A stretch of DNA of 64,000 nucleotides from PALSA-505 sp963702235 (GTDB taxonomy: Bacteria > Actinomycetota > Actinomycetes > Streptosporangiales > Streptosporangiaceae). This document shows positions 16,276-26,407 of this stretch, in pieces; position 1 is the first letter of the stretch; each line of letters opens with the position of its first letter. The notes beneath the pieces are model-generated. The model worked only from the letters and a program-made list of their open reading frames with translations, searched no databases and was not told where the DNA came from. The stretch is from positions 186,001-250,000 of the forward strand of contig CAVPBZ010000021.1 of assembly GCA_963702235.1 (NCBI GenBank). Direction: 5' to 3'. Both the position numbers and the translations under genes were made by a program.

Positions 16276-18158
16276 TCAGATGCCGGGCTTGGCTGCCTGG
16301 CGCGGCTTCAATGATCGTCCTGCCCGGGCAGGCGTTGCATGTACTGGCCCGGCTGCGGGAACGGCCGTGGCCGATGGTTGTCGCGGCATGCCTGTCTTGT
16401 TGTGCAGGCCAGGGAGGTCCATGGCTGCCGCGCGTCGTTGTGCTTGCTTCCTGGCTTCGAGCGCCAGCTCGCGGGCAGCCCGGTCTATCGCCGCGGCGCG
16501 TAGCAGCGCGGCCGGGTCGCTGATCTGGAGGTGGTGGAGGACTCGCCCGAGGGGGCCGGGTTGCAGCGGAGTGGATGGCTGCTGGGCTTGTCCGGATTCT
16601 TCCGCCAGGTTCGCTGCAGGCGCACTGGGGCGTGTCACCTGTGTTGCTGAGATTGCCCGGGCCATTCCGAGGATGTGGCTCGGTGTTGCGATGGCGGCGG
16701 CTAGGTCATCAAGATTCGCGAGGGCGTCCTTGGTGGCCGCGATGGCGGTGTCGTAGGCGGTGAGCAACTCGTCGATCCGGGGGGCTGGCGCGGGGGAGTA
16801 GCGGTAGGGCATGTCCTGGTCTTCGGGAATCAGCCGGGTTGGCACATACAGCCGGTGGTCGGCGGCGGCCTCGCGGACGGCTTCCCTGTCCGCGGCCGCG
16901 ATGACACTTACGGTGTCTGCGGCGTGGTGAGCGGCAGTCAGTACGTTGCGGATATCGCCGGGAGCACCGGTGAGATCCGCGGGAAGCCGCGGGAGGCTGG
17001 CTTCGGCGCTGACTGGCGTCCAGTGCGGGTTGCGGTAGGCGAGGCGGCCGAGCCGTATCACGAGGTCCCCGAATTCACGGGCGACTGGCGTGATGCCTGC
17101 GCCGGTGTGGGTGCCGGTGCTGGCGATGTCCCATTGGTGAGCGACAGCGCGCCATGCTGGCCAGGTCTGGGCCATGGCATCGGCTGCGCTGGCCAGCTGT
17201 GCCTGGAGGGCCGGCCCGGTGCTCAGCCGGTCGGCCCCTTCGGCGACGGTGCGCAGGATGAGTTCGCTGCAGTGGCCGCTGATCGCTGATGCCAGGGCGT
17301 CGCGCCGCCATGATAGAGAGGTGGCGGCGGGGGACCAGCGGGCGTGGCCGGCGAAGGCCACTGCTGCGCGGCGAAGCCGCTGGGCGGTGATCATGATGCC
17401 GTCGCAGAGTCCGGTTACCGGTTCTGGGTGATCTGGCGGCTGCCATGGGGGCGGCACGTTGGCCGGGACGGAGTCGAGGATGCTGCGGGCGGAGGCGGGC
17501 GGAGGGCGCTGACGCTGAGCCGACTGGATGCAGGTTCCCGCGGTCTTCATCCACCGGCTGGCGATGTGCAGGGATAGGCCCGCCTGGGCGGGGACGCACG
17601 TGTCTATGGAGCCCATGACCGATAGCTGCGCGGTCCAGGGCGCCAGTTGCCGGGCGCAGGTTGCGAGTTCGGTGAGCAGCGCGGCAGTGACCGGCCCGGA
17701 GACAAGCAGCGGCGCCCACGAGGATGCTGCTGTCCGCATGTTGCCGGATCCGCTGGTGAAATGTGTTTGCAGCAGGTCCCGGCCGGCGGTCAGGTAGTCC
17801 GCTGCGGCGCGCAGGTGCCGAACGGCCGGGTGCTCGTCATTGGCGGCGGCGTGGTTTGCGAGGGCTTTGATCCCTGTTTGCAGGTTTGCAGGTTTGCAGC
17901 GGCGCAGCACAGAGCGTTCCTGGCATCAAGGGCGGCCCGGACCTCGGGGCCTGGCTGGCGCTTGCTGGCGGGACTGAACTCATCTGGCAGGTCAAGGTCG
18001 GACAGGTACCGGGCCAGCGTCGTGGTCAGGCGGCCGAGTTCGCGGATGGCTGCATGTCTTACGGCGTAGGGCAGTTCGTCACGGCAGGAGACAGCGGCGG
18101 TGATGTGGCCGGCGGCGGGGCCAAGGAACTCACCGAAGACGGGGGTCATCGTGACCAC
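16276..18158 (-). pseudogene. Large helical protein of unknown function, broken by an 8-bp tandem duplication
   Basis: The start frame (MTPVFGEFLGPAAGHITAAV...) breaks at 17881-17896, where CAGGTTTG occurs twice in tandem. Removing one copy joins AANLQTGIKALANHAAAN to the rest without a gap and yields a protein of about 625 residues. It is Ala-rich and helical, with no signal peptide and no motif I recognise; the C-terminal ~100 residues are basic. It overlaps the upstream gene by 29 bases and belongs to the same minus-strand run as DUF2637 and the integrase, so it is probably cargo of an integrative element. The break may be real slippage or an assembly error. Confidence 0.65.
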
Positions 18159-18573
18159 GAGCCATCAGCCGGGAGATGCGTTCCGCCGCGGCAGCTGCTT
18201 GTTCACATGCGGCCAGGTCGCCCGTGGCAGCGGGTAGGGCCGCGGCGTCGCCGAGGCGCTGTCCGAGCAGCACCGCGAGCGCGGCTATGGCGTCGGTCAC
18301 CGTGGCCAGGCCGCCGTCCGAGGCTGTCGGCAGGTTGCTGCCGGTCTTTCGTCCGGTGCCGCGCGGAAGTGACGGGGCAGTGGTGACGGCTTCGCGGCCG
18401 TCAACGGCGGCGTCGGCAGCGGTCATGAAGGCGGCGAACAGCGCGGGTACCGTGTCCTCGCTGTCTCGGGCCAGCAGCCGGATGACCTCGAAGGCGTCAA
18501 AGCTGGCCACGAGTATGCCCGGCAATGTGGCCGCCCGCCGGAGACGGGCCTCCGCTCCACTCGCCTCATGCAT
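18130..18573 (-). CDS. Helical hypothetical protein of the integrated element
   Basis: 147 residues, Ala-rich and helical, with no recognised domain. GAGGAGGCATC precedes the ATG. Its 3' end overlaps the start of the next gene by 29 bases, so the two are probably coupled. It lies between the DUF2637 gene and the large helical protein in an element whose integrase is at 19406-20751. Confidence 0.6.
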   Translation of the reverse strand: MHEASGAEARLRRAATLPGILVASFDAFEVIRLLARDSEDTVPALFAAFMTAADAAVDGREAVTTAPSLPRGTGRKTGSNLPTASDGGLATVTDAIAALAVLLGQRLGDAAALPAATGDLAACEQAAAAAERISRLMARGHDDPRLR

Positions 18574-18651
18574 GATGCCTCCTCGTCGCTATGTGTGTCT
18601 CGAGGTTCTTAGCTCGTGCACGTTGTGCCATATGCAACGTTCGCGGTCGGC

Positions 18652-19409
18652 TCATACGGCTTCGCCCGGGGCGAGTCCGATGCTCTGGGCTATCGCGCGC
18701 AGATGCTCGTTGGGGAACCTGTGGCCATGACCGCGGAGCTGCCGGGCCAGAGTGCGCTGGCTGAGCCGCTCGCCCCGCGCGGCAGCATCCTGGTATATGG
18801 CGCTCGCATCGTGTAGCAGTCCTGGATCAGGACGGCCGGCGACACCGTCGTCATGCCCGGCTGATCAGCCACCGGCCAGGCACTTCGGCCAGCCGCGCCG
18901 TCGGCGGCCCGACGTGGGAATCTGCTGTTGATCACCGGGCGTGCGGCGTGCGCCGGGGTCGCCGGGTTTTCCCCGCGCATCGGAACGCTCGTGTACTGGC
19001 GGGTCATCTTCAGCACGAGCAGGCCGATCGCCAGGCCGGCGAACGCGGCGATGGGGCTGGTGGCAGCAGTGAGCCGGTCGACCAGGATGACCGGGCGGCC
19101 AGCTTGAGCCTGGATGTGGCCAACATTCCCGGCGATGCTGACCGCCAGCCCCACCAGCGCGGTCGTCCAGGGCCAAATCCGCTGCCGGGCGGGCCAGTCG
19201 TCCAGATAGGCGACATATAGGGCGAGTTCCCCGATCGCGAGGAACACATCGATCTCGGCGGGCCAGGACTTGGCCTGCCAGCCGCTGAGCCGGTGGTGGA
19301 CCGCCCAGTCATACAGCCCGGCGTAACTGTGAGCTAGCGCGTTGGCGCTCGCCAGGATGGCTATCGCACTGATGGCGTACAGGGCCGCGCGGCGGGTCCG
19401 GGGGTTCAT
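18652..19409 (-). pseudogene. DUF2637-type membrane protein (Spd/transfer-associated), frameshifted
   Basis: The N-terminal half has four hydrophobic segments in the DUF2637 pattern (AEIDVFLAIGELALYVAYL, then TTALVGLAVSIAGNVGHI and SPIAAFAGLAIGLLVLKM). DUF2637 proteins are typical of actinomycete integrative and conjugative elements and plasmids. After VLIQD the frame must shift by one base near 18820. The other frame then gives LLHDASAIYQDAAARGERLS and RTLARQLRGHGHRFPNEHLR, the usual C-terminal helix-turn-helix-like end, stopping at 18652. Its ATG overlaps the integrase stop (ATGA). Confidence 0.7.
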
Positions 19410-20751
19410 GCCGGCCGCCCGGTGGCTCGCATGCGGATTCTGCTGAATGCGTGGAGCGCATCGTCGTCGGCGTCGGGAAGGGTGTGCAGATATCGTTCGG
19501 TCGTGGAAATGCTGCCGTGGCCAAGTCGTTCTTTGACCATCTGGAGGTCGGCGCCGCCGGCGAGCAGCCAGGAGGCATGTGCATGGCGGAGGTCATGCGC
19601 GCGCACGTGGAACGTCAGCCCTGCCTGCTTGAGTGTCGGCCGCCAGACCTTCAGGCGGAACCAGTCGCGTGAAATGTGACCATCGGTGTCTACGGCGCGT
19701 GGCTTGCGGGGCTGGTCTTGGCCGTTGGCCCTGCGGCTGGCACGGTAGATAGCGGCAGCATCCTTGCATTGCCTGCATCGGCATTTGCCGGCGTTGTAGC
19801 CGCTCATAGTCGCGTGCCGGTACTGCCGGCCAGAGGCATTCGGCTTAGTGAAGCCGAGCGTGGCCGGGTCGGGCAGGGCACAGAGCCGGGCGGCAGGGGA
19901 GTTAGGGACCTGCATGGTGAACAGCAGGTCATCCTCGCTGAAGCCCTTGGCGGCGATATGCGCGATCAGCTTGGCGGTGAGCTGCTGACTGAGCTTGAGA
20001 CGGCGGTACTCCCTGTCCTTGGGGTACTGCTTGACTAGGAACCGCTGGCCGGTGGGGTGGAATTAGGGTCAACCTGGGCCACTGTCCGACTGACCGTCAG
20101 GATCCGCGTCACTGGATCGAAGTCTTTAACGCGGAGCTCGGTCAGCTCGCCCCACCGCAGGCCACTTTCGATGTCAGTTTCCACGAGCAGTTGCATGGCG
20201 GGGTCGGGAAGTGCCGCGTAGATCGCCTCGAATTGCTCCGGAGTGATGATCTTGAGGGGCTTTCTCGGAACGGTGGGCGTCTTGACACCCTTGCAGGCGT
20301 GCAGGAAGGTCACGTCGTCGAGTGCGGACGTGAAGATCGCGCTCAGGATGAACCGGACCTTCTGAATGGTCGCCGCGCTCACGCCTTTAGCCTGGAGATC
20401 GGTCACCCATTCGCGGACGTGCGCCGGCATGATCTCGTTCATCCTCATCGGGCCGAACCACGGCAGGATGTGCTTGCCGATCTGGTAGGTGTACGCCTCC
20501 CGGGTGGTCACCTCCATCACGTGGTTGGGCAGCCACTCCTTGGTCACGTAGCGGTGGAAGGTCTGCCTGCCCCGTCGCGGGTCGTTCAGACGGCCTTCGC
20601 CGACTTTCGCCTCCGCCCGCTGCCATGCCATGTTGGCGTCCTTCTTGTTGGGGAAGGACCCGGCAGACCGGCGCTCTCCTCGCAGGTCGTGGTACACGGC
20701 CGTGTAGCGAGGTCGGCCGTCGCGCCCCAGTCGCTTCTGCGTGTATCCCAT
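19406..20751 (-). pseudogene. int: Tyrosine integrase of the first element, frameshifted
   Basis: The first part (20751-20035) has the AP2-like arm-binding and SAM-like core-binding domains and the first catalytic arginine (SGLRWGELTELR). One base is lost or gained near 20055. The second part (to 19406) has HDLRHAHASWLLAGG and LGHGSISTTERYLHTLP with the remaining catalytic residues R, H, H and Tyr. Reading through the shift gives a typical length of about 450 residues. It would integrate an element into the tRNA-Met 3' end whose copy lies at 20914, about 160 bp from the integrase start. It differs strongly from the integrases right of the att copies. Confidence 0.8.
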
Positions 20752-20913
20752 GACGCCACCCAGTCAAGATCTATTGTTGGTCATCTGTTGGCGGCTTATT
20801 CGTCAGTGGATGGTCTCTGGCGACATCAGCTGTCATCACGGTATGCCCTCTGACCAGCAGTGTAGCGTTAATGACTCAGAACGGTTAAGGTCCATTTGAA
20901 CGTAAAAACTGCA

Positions 20914-20958
20914 CTCATAACCCAGAGGTCGCAGGTTCAAATCCTGCCCCCGCTACCA
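20914..20958 (+). other. Attachment site A: 3' half of a tRNA-Met(CAT) gene
   Basis: Starts CTCATAACCCAGAG, i.e. anticodon loop with CAT and the 3' anticodon strand, followed by a T-arm (GCAGG-TTCAAAT-CCTGC), the 3' acceptor strand and encoded CCA. The 5' half of a tRNA is absent, so this is an att core and not a working tRNA. Identical 45-bp copies occur at 31078 and 37184 and a remnant at 41842, all in the same orientation. Confidence 0.85.
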
Positions 20959-20974
20959 GGTAAGTAGCACGTCA

Positions 20975-21008
20975 GAGGCCCGGAGGATGGTTCCCCGGGC
21001 CTCTTTCA
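20975..21008 (+). terminator. Terminator hairpin behind att site A
   Basis: GAGGCCCGG (20975-20983) pairs with CCGGGCCTC (20995-21003), followed by TTTC. A hairpin in the same position follows each of the other att copies. Confidence 0.75.
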
Positions 21009-21025
21009 TGTCCGCGAACAGGCTG

Positions 21026-21049
21026 TTTGTAAACGGATTTGTAAACGGG
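21026..21049. repeat. Paired arm-type repeat, TTTGTAAACGG(A/G) twice
   Basis: Two 12-bp units, TTTGTAAACGGA and TTTGTAAACGGG, directly adjacent, between the att core and the integrase stop. The same doubled unit occurs left of sites B and C, and a TTTGTGCACGGA version right of sites B and D. Probably integrase arm-binding sites. Confidence 0.65.
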
Positions 21050-21056
21050 CCGGTCG

Positions 21057-22056
21057 TCACGCCGCTTCGCCCTCGTCTCCTGACTGGGTCTGTTTGGTGA
21101 TGTCGATGGATGCCAGCGATCCGCCGACGATGAGTTCGGCGAGCACGTTGGCGACCTGGCGGTCCGCCTCCAGGTCGGTCTGCACGTACTGCCTCATGGT
21201 GAACGCCACGTCGGCGTGACCCATCCGCGCGCTGAGCGCCTTCCAGTCGATCTTCGCGTCCCGGCCCGCCGTCGCGTAGCTGTGCCGGACGTCGTGCAGG
21301 TCGATGTCGGGAAGACCGGCCGACCGCGCCAGCCGCTTGAACCGGCGGGTGATCGTGTCCGGGTGCGGCGGCTTGCCGGTCTCCCAGCAGAACAGCAGCC
21401 CCGAGTCCTCATAGTCGGGGCCGAATGCAGTCCGCTCCCGGTCGAGCGTTGCGACGTGGACGCCGAGCGCGGCGAGGTGAACGGGTCCAGCGCGAGCGTG
21501 CGCTGCGCGTTCTCGGTCTCGCCGTCCGACTCGATCACCCGGCCGTCCGCGACGACCCGCGTAGACGCGATCGTGAGCGTGCCCGCCGCCAGGTCGAGCC
21601 CACCCCGGCGCGCTCCCGCCAGCTCGCAACGCCGCATGCCCGAGGTTGCCTCCAGCACCCACAGCGCATAGAACCGGTCCCGGCGGGCCAGGTTGAGGAA
21701 GGTCCGCAGCTGGGCAACGGTCCAGACTGCCCGGCCTTTGCGGGGCACAGCTGGAGCGTGCGCCTCCTTGACTACGTTGCGGTGAGCCACTTCCAGGATA
21801 CGAAGTCTTCCCACGCACGGTGGAGCATCCGGTGCGCGTTGACCACCGTCTTCGGCTCTAGCCCAGCCGACAGGAATTGCGGAGCGCGGCCAGCCCGGTA
21901 ACGGCGCAGCGCCGCCCGCGCCGCGTGGATCGTGACGCCGGACTCCTCGGCGAGGACCTTGGCCTTGACCCCCGGCTCCTTCTTCCACCGCTCGTACATC
22001 CGAAGGTTGCCGGAACCTCTACGGCGACCCTCAGCGAGAAGTTTGGCGTAGCGCAT
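21057..22056 (-). pseudogene. int: Tyrosine integrase of the second element, two frameshifts
   Basis: Three frames assemble into one integrase. The core-binding domain (SGLEPKTVVNAHRMLHRAWE) is followed by a shift near 21780. Then come FYALWVLEATSGMRRCELAG with the first catalytic Arg and a second shift near 21480. Last are HDVRHSYATAGRDAKIDWKA and MGHADVAFTMRQYVQTDLE with the final His and the Tyr. The 3' end lies about 100 bp right of att site A, the usual place for the element's own integrase. It is closely related to the fragments at 31199 and 42387. The 5' end is uncertain and runs into a hairpin-rich repeat. Confidence 0.75.
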
Positions 22057-22064
22057 CAAGGCGG

Positions 22065-22300
22065 CGCCTGCGGCGCCGTGGCCCGCCGTATGCGCCGCTG
22101 CTCTGCCTTGGCGGCTCGCGCGGCGCATGGCGGGCCACCTTGCAGGGCGGTTGGGACTGACTGGCTCTTTCGGCCCGCAGGACAGGTCAGCAGAGCCTTC
22201 TTCTTCTCGCTCGATTGTCCTAGTCGCGGCCACCGCGTCAATGGCGGCCCTGCGGGCCGTCGCAGGCGATCGGCTGCGCCGACCATTGACCCGCCGTCCC
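22065..22300. repeat. Hairpin-rich repeat region upstream of the second integrase (copy 1)
   Basis: Begins GGCGGCGCCTGCGGCGCCG and ends near a stem-loop with arms TCAATGG/CCATTGA (22232-22285). Related regions lie at 31560-31786 and 43188-43440, each beyond an integrase remnant. All three share the opening hairpin and the marker GATTGTCC followed closely by TCGC. Several further self-complementary GC blocks lie between. It may be a replication or transfer origin of the element family; this is inference. Confidence 0.5.
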
Positions 22301-22452
22301 CTCTCAAGGGCTGGCAGCTATGAGGAAGAAGGGGAGGGAGCAGGATCACGGCCCAGTTGGCGAAGAGTGGGTTGACAAACTCTGGAAGTCGGCGCAGCAC
22401 GGTGCCCCACTCGTGCAGACCTACAGAGGCGAAGGGGCGCCGAAGCTGGCGG

Positions 22453-23673
22453 TTATCCAGGTAGCCACCGCACTGTGAGGAGGGCGATGTCATCCCCGGC
22501 GTGGCTGTGTCCGACCAAGGCTTGCATGACCGAGACGCAGACGCTCTCCGGTGGTCCGGATGTTACGGCCTCGCAGAGCCGGGCGATGCCGTCATCGATC
22601 AGCGCGTCGCGGCGCTCCACCAGCCCATCGGTGAACATGCACAGCACGGCGCCAGGCGGCAAGGGCAGCGTAGTGGTCTTCCTGTGGGGGATGTCCATGA
22701 CGCCGATCGGCGGGTCGACGGCGATCTGGGCTACAGCGCCGCGCTCGCCGGGTGCCGCGATGACCGGAGCGAAGTGGCCCGCCGAGGAAATGTCCAGCTG
22801 GCCGGAGCCCGGATCGAGCAGCGCGTAGGACACGGTGGCCATGATGTCACCTTCTTCGAAGTACTGCATTTTGCGGTCCAGTTTGGCCAGGACCTCACCT
22901 GGGCCGGGGAACTCCAGGGCGTAAGAACGAAGGGCGCTGCGGATCCGGCCCATGATGACCGCGGCCGGGAGCCCGGAACCGGCGACGTCGCCGACCACCA
23001 TGCCAAGCTGACCCGAGGGCAGCAAGAACACGTCATACCAGTCCCCGCCGACCTGGCCGGACCCGGGTACATACCGGGAAGCGACCTCCACCCCGGCCAC
23101 CGTGGGAAGCGCCGCAGGCACCAGGCTGCGCTGCAGGGCGACCGCGGCGGCCTCGTCCTCGCGGGATCGCAGCGACTGCACGGCCAGAGCCGCACGGTCG
23201 GCGGCGAGCTGGAGCAACCCGGCATCATCGGAAGTGAAGACCCGGTCCCGCTGGGTTCCGACGTGCAGCACCCCCAGCACTGTGCCCTGGGCCAGCAGCG
23301 GGACACCCGCCAGCGACCGGATGCCCTTTTCCAGCAGCAGCGGGTTAAGCACCGTGCTGTGATCGACTCGGTCCAAGATGACCGGCCGCCGGTCTGCGGC
23401 GATGCGGCCGGCGAAACCCTGGCCGACCGGAATCCGGACCCCCTGGGCGACTTCCTCCTCCAGGCCGCTGGCGGCGGCGGCGATCAGCTGACGGCCCGAG
23501 CTATCAAGCATCAGCACCGCGGCCGTATCGGCATCCAGGATCGCCCGCACCCGGTCCAGCAACGCGTTGAGCAGGTCATCGGCGCTTAGATACGACAGTG
23601 CGGCATCGGTCACCGACCGGAAATCCCGCAACTTGTCGTCCGCGTCTGGCGGCGGCTGCAACGGCATAACCAC
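22453..23673 (-). CDS. GAF-SpoIIE protein phosphatase (RsbU-like)
   Basis: About 405 residues. A GAF sensor domain spans ~20-165 (AVLMLDSSGRQLIAAAASGL, then IPVGQGFAGRIAADRRPVIL). A PP2C-type SpoIIE domain spans ~195-405, with the metal-binding motifs GGDWYD, VVGDVAGSGLPAAVIMGRIR, FTDGLVERRDALI and GDDIALLTVRW. Such proteins dephosphorylate a STAS antagonist and so switch on a sigma factor. A STAS gene and an anti-sigma kinase gene follow on the opposite strand, so the three probably form a partner-switching module. ATG at 23667 is an alternative start to the GTG. Confidence 0.9.
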   Translation of the reverse strand: MVMPLQPPPDADDKLRDFRSVTDAALSYLSADDLLNALLDRVRAILDADTAAVLMLDSSGRQLIAAAASGLEEEVAQGVRIPVGQGFAGRIAADRRPVILDRVDHSTVLNPLLLEKGIRSLAGVPLLAQGTVLGVLHVGTQRDRVFTSDDAGLLQLAADRAALAVQSLRSREDEAAAVALQRSLVPAALPTVAGVEVASRYVPGSGQVGGDWYDVFLLPSGQLGMVVGDVAGSGLPAAVIMGRIRSALRSYALEFPGPGEVLAKLDRKMQYFEEGDIMATVSYALLDPGSGQLDISSAGHFAPVIAAPGERGAVAQIAVDPPIGVMDIPHRKTTTLPLPPGAVLCMFTDGLVERRDALIDDGIARLCEAVTSGPPESVCVSVMQALVGHSHAGDDIALLTVRWLPG

Positions 23674-23953
23674 ACCTGAAGCGTAACCTCACCACTACCA
23701 GGGCAGCAGACTGAGAGCACAAGAAGGACAGTTAGGGCGCATGCCGCCATGTCAGACAATCCGCTCCTGAGTGTCAGCTTGCTGGCTGACCAGGAATTGC
23801 TGGCCCGGACGCAGGCTGGATCCCTCGCCTCAGGCGCAGTAGCGTGGAGTCACCGCTGCTAAGCGGCCTTCTGGTGTTCTAGGCGCGCCTGCTTTGACCT
23901 CGCAGACTTCCTAGTCCCCCGGACAGTCATGTCAAGGGCGGAGGCGGGACTAC

Positions 23954-24319
23954 ATGCCTGAGAGCGAGTATGTCTGCACCACAGTCAACGGTATACCGGT
24001 CGTGGTGACGGCCGCCGAAATCGACATCACCACAGCGGAGCAGCTCCGTGCGGCCCTGCTGAAAACGGCCAGCGCCCGGAACCCGATCGTCCTGGTCGAT
24101 ATGAGCCAGACCAGGTTTTGTGACTCCTCTGGGCTCCACGTCCTGATCCGTGCGCATAATCAGGCCGCAGGCGAAGGCCGCGAGCTGCGGCTGATCGTTC
24201 CGCCAGACGGCACAGTCCCCCGTGTCATCACGCTGACCGGTGTCGGCGGTGTGCTGAACTGCTACTCCAGCCAGGACGAAGCCCTGGCTTCAACAGTCGA
24301 AGGCGAGCCCACGACGTAG
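23954..24319 (+). CDS. STAS-domain anti-sigma-factor antagonist
   Basis: 121 residues, a complete STAS domain with NPIVLVDMSQTRFCDSSGLH, in which the DSSG serine is the phosphorylation site of SpoIIAA-type antagonists. GGAGG lies about 10 bases before the ATG. It sits between a SpoIIE phosphatase and a HATPase kinase gene, its likely partners. The kinase gene is interrupted by an IS3 element, so the STAS protein may now be permanently unphosphorylated. Confidence 0.88.
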   Translation: MPESEYVCTTVNGIPVVVTAAEIDITTAEQLRAALLKTASARNPIVLVDMSQTRFCDSSGLHVLIRAHNQAAGEGRELRLIVPPDGTVPRVITLTGVGGVLNCYSSQDEALASTVEGEPTT

Positions 24320-25148
24320 ACAATCCGGGCAATCCGCCGGGTGCCGATCACCTCGTGTTCAGCGCTCCCGGCGGGAAGCCCGCGCAGCAGGGCTAGCAAC
24401 TCATTGTCGGGCAGCGCTTGCAGCTCGGCATGCAGTGACAATGTGATCTCCTCGCTACCGAGCCCAGGCACACCCTGGCCGCACCCGTCAGTTGCCCCGG
24501 CGGGATCGCTCCTAATGCCAGGACCAGGTTATTTATCAGCCCAGCACGCTTAGGCCAGCCTGGCTCGGGTAAGCGCGACGAGCGGGCCGTCATGGCTGGA
24601 CCTGCCGGATAGACCAAGCCCGCCAGACCCTGTCGGCGACTCGCAAGGGAGCGATCGGCCATGAACGAAAACAGGGAACCCGGCATCAGCCTGCAGGATG
24701 GAGGTTCATACCACGCCGATGAGCGCTGAGCCCCCGGCCGGGATCGGCGCGCACAAAGCCAGAGCGGCGATGATGGTCCTCAATCAGGCATTCGATGCGA
24801 ACACCCTGGCCCTAGTGCGAGCGGTAGCCCGGGCCTATGCCATCGCCGCAGGAATACCTGAGCACCGGGCAGGCGACGTAATGCTTGCCGTTCACGAATT
24901 GGCAGCTAACGCCGTATTCCACGGCGGAGGAGCCGGGCAGCTGAACCTCTGGCGTACACCGGGACAGCTGTGGTGCCAGATCGAAGACGACGGCGCAGGT
25001 ACCACCAGTCACGATCATCAGGCCAGCGAAACAGGCGACCCGTCAGCGCTGTGGCCCTACCAGACCGGACACGGCCTATGGATAGCCCAACTCGTGGCCA
25101 GCCAGATGTGGGGTTGCCCCGCTTTGACGGACAGGGCTGATGACTTGG

Positions 25149-26033
25149 TCAGGCTACCTTTCTGATCTTGCTGTGACCGGTGCTTTCGAATTCGGCGGGG
25201 CTGCGGTATCCCAGCGCGCTGTGCAGGCGGGTGCCGTTGTACCAGCCGACGTAGTCCACGATGGCCCAGTGCGCGGCGGCCCGGGTGGGCCAGGCCCGGA
25301 TGTCGGTCAGCTCGCCTTTGAGCGAGGCGAAGAAGCTCTCGGCGAGGGCGTTGTCCCAGCACTGGCCGGTGCGGCCGACCGACAGGGCCACCTGGCAGTC
25401 GCCAGCGAGGGCGGCGAACTGGGCGGAGGTGTACTGGCAGCCCCTGTCGGAGTGGAAGATCACCCCGGGATCGGGGTCGCGGGTGGCGACCGCGTTGGCC
25501 AGGGCGTCGGTGATGAGCTCGGTGCGCAGGTGATCGGCCAGGGCGAAGCCGACGACCCGGCGGGAGGCGATGTCGATCACGGTGGCCAGGTAGAGCCACC
25601 CTTCCCAGGTGCCGATGTAGGTGATGTCGCCGCACCAGCGGGAGTTGAGCCGGGTGGCGTCGGCGGTGAAGTCGCGGCGGATCAGGTCGGCCCGGGCGGC
25701 GGCCGCCGGGTCAGCGATCGTGGTCTTGCGCCACCGCTTCGGCGACCGGCCGCGCAGACCGGCCCGGCGCATCAGCCGGGCCACCCGCTTGCGGCCGTGC
25801 CGGCGGCCGCGGCGGCGCAGCTCGGCGTGCACCCGCGGCGCGCCGTAGCGGCCCTTGGATTCCTGATGCACTGCCCGGACCCGTTCGGTCAGCTCGGCGT
25901 CCTCGAGGTCGCGCTGCGAGGGGCCCGTCAGGTGCTGGTAGAAGGCGGCGCGGGAGACCTTCAGCAGCGCGCACGCCCGGCTGACGTTGCGCTGCTGTGC
26001 TTTCTCCGCCTCGATGAACGGGTAGACGTTCAC
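25149..26033 (-). CDS. IS3-family transposase, OrfB (DDE integrase)
   Basis: 294 residues. An N-terminal helix-turn-helix region is followed by an rve integrase core with the catalytic triad in WCGDITYIG (D), FHSDRGCQYTS (D) and ALAESFFASLKGEL (E). Overlap with orfA (ATGA at 26030-26033) is the usual arrangement for coupling or a -1 frameshift product OrfAB. All motifs are present, so it may still be active. Confidence 0.93.
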   Translation of the reverse strand: MNVYPFIEAEKAQQRNVSRACALLKVSRAAFYQHLTGPSQRDLEDAELTERVRAVHQESKGRYGAPRVHAELRRRGRRHGRKRVARLMRRAGLRGRSPKRWRKTTIADPAAAARADLIRRDFTADATRLNSRWCGDITYIGTWEGWLYLATVIDIASRRVVGFALADHLRTELITDALANAVATRDPDPGVIFHSDRGCQYTSAQFAALAGDCQVALSVGRTGQCWDNALAESFFASLKGELTDIRAWPTRAAAHWAIVDYVGWYNGTRLHSALGYRSPAEFESTGHSKIRKVA

Positions 26034-26344
26034 CGGGTCTCCTTCGCGAAGAAAGCCGTCGCCCGCTTAAGGATCTCCACGTCCTCGCGGAGCCTGCGGT
26101 TCTCCCGCCGCAGCTCGGCCAGCTCCTGCCGCTCCACGGTGGTCAGGCCGCCGTCCTGGCGGCTGCCGGCGTCCCGCTCGGCCTGCCTGACCCACTCCCG
26201 CACCGCGGTCTCGGTCAGGTCGAAGTCCCGGGCCACCTGGCCGATCGACCGGTCGCCACGCTGGCACTGATCCACGATCTCGGCCTTGAACTCCGGGGTG
26301 AACGAACGGCGGCGCCGGGGCCTCTTCTTCCCCATGCTCTCCAT
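26030..26344 (-). CDS. IS3-family transposase, OrfA (HTH)
   Basis: 104 residues. The HTH_Tnp_1 fold starts RRSFTPEFKAEIVDQCQRGD and continues SIGQVARDFDLTETAVREWV. A leucine-zipper-like coiled coil follows (ELAELRRENRRLREDVEILK). It binds the IS ends. MGKKRP at 26335 is an alternative start. Confidence 0.92.
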   Translation of the reverse strand: MESMGKKRPRRRRSFTPEFKAEIVDQCQRGDRSIGQVARDFDLTETAVREWVRQAERDAGSRQDGGLTTVERQELAELRRENRRLREDVEILKRATAFFAKETR

Positions 26345-26407
26345 GGTCGGACATCCTTCCGGGGGCGAACCCCTGATGATGGATGTCCGTCAAAGCGGGT
26401 CAGGCCC

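Larger units (their letters stand above)
25118..26399 (-). mobile_element. Intact IS3-family insertion sequence
   Basis: 1282 bp bounded by perfect 16-bp inverted repeats, CCCGCTTTGACGGACA at 25118-25133 and its complement at 26384-26399. It carries orfA and orfB overlapping by four bases. It interrupts the anti-sigma kinase gene. I could not identify a convincing 3-5 bp target duplication. Confidence 0.92.
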
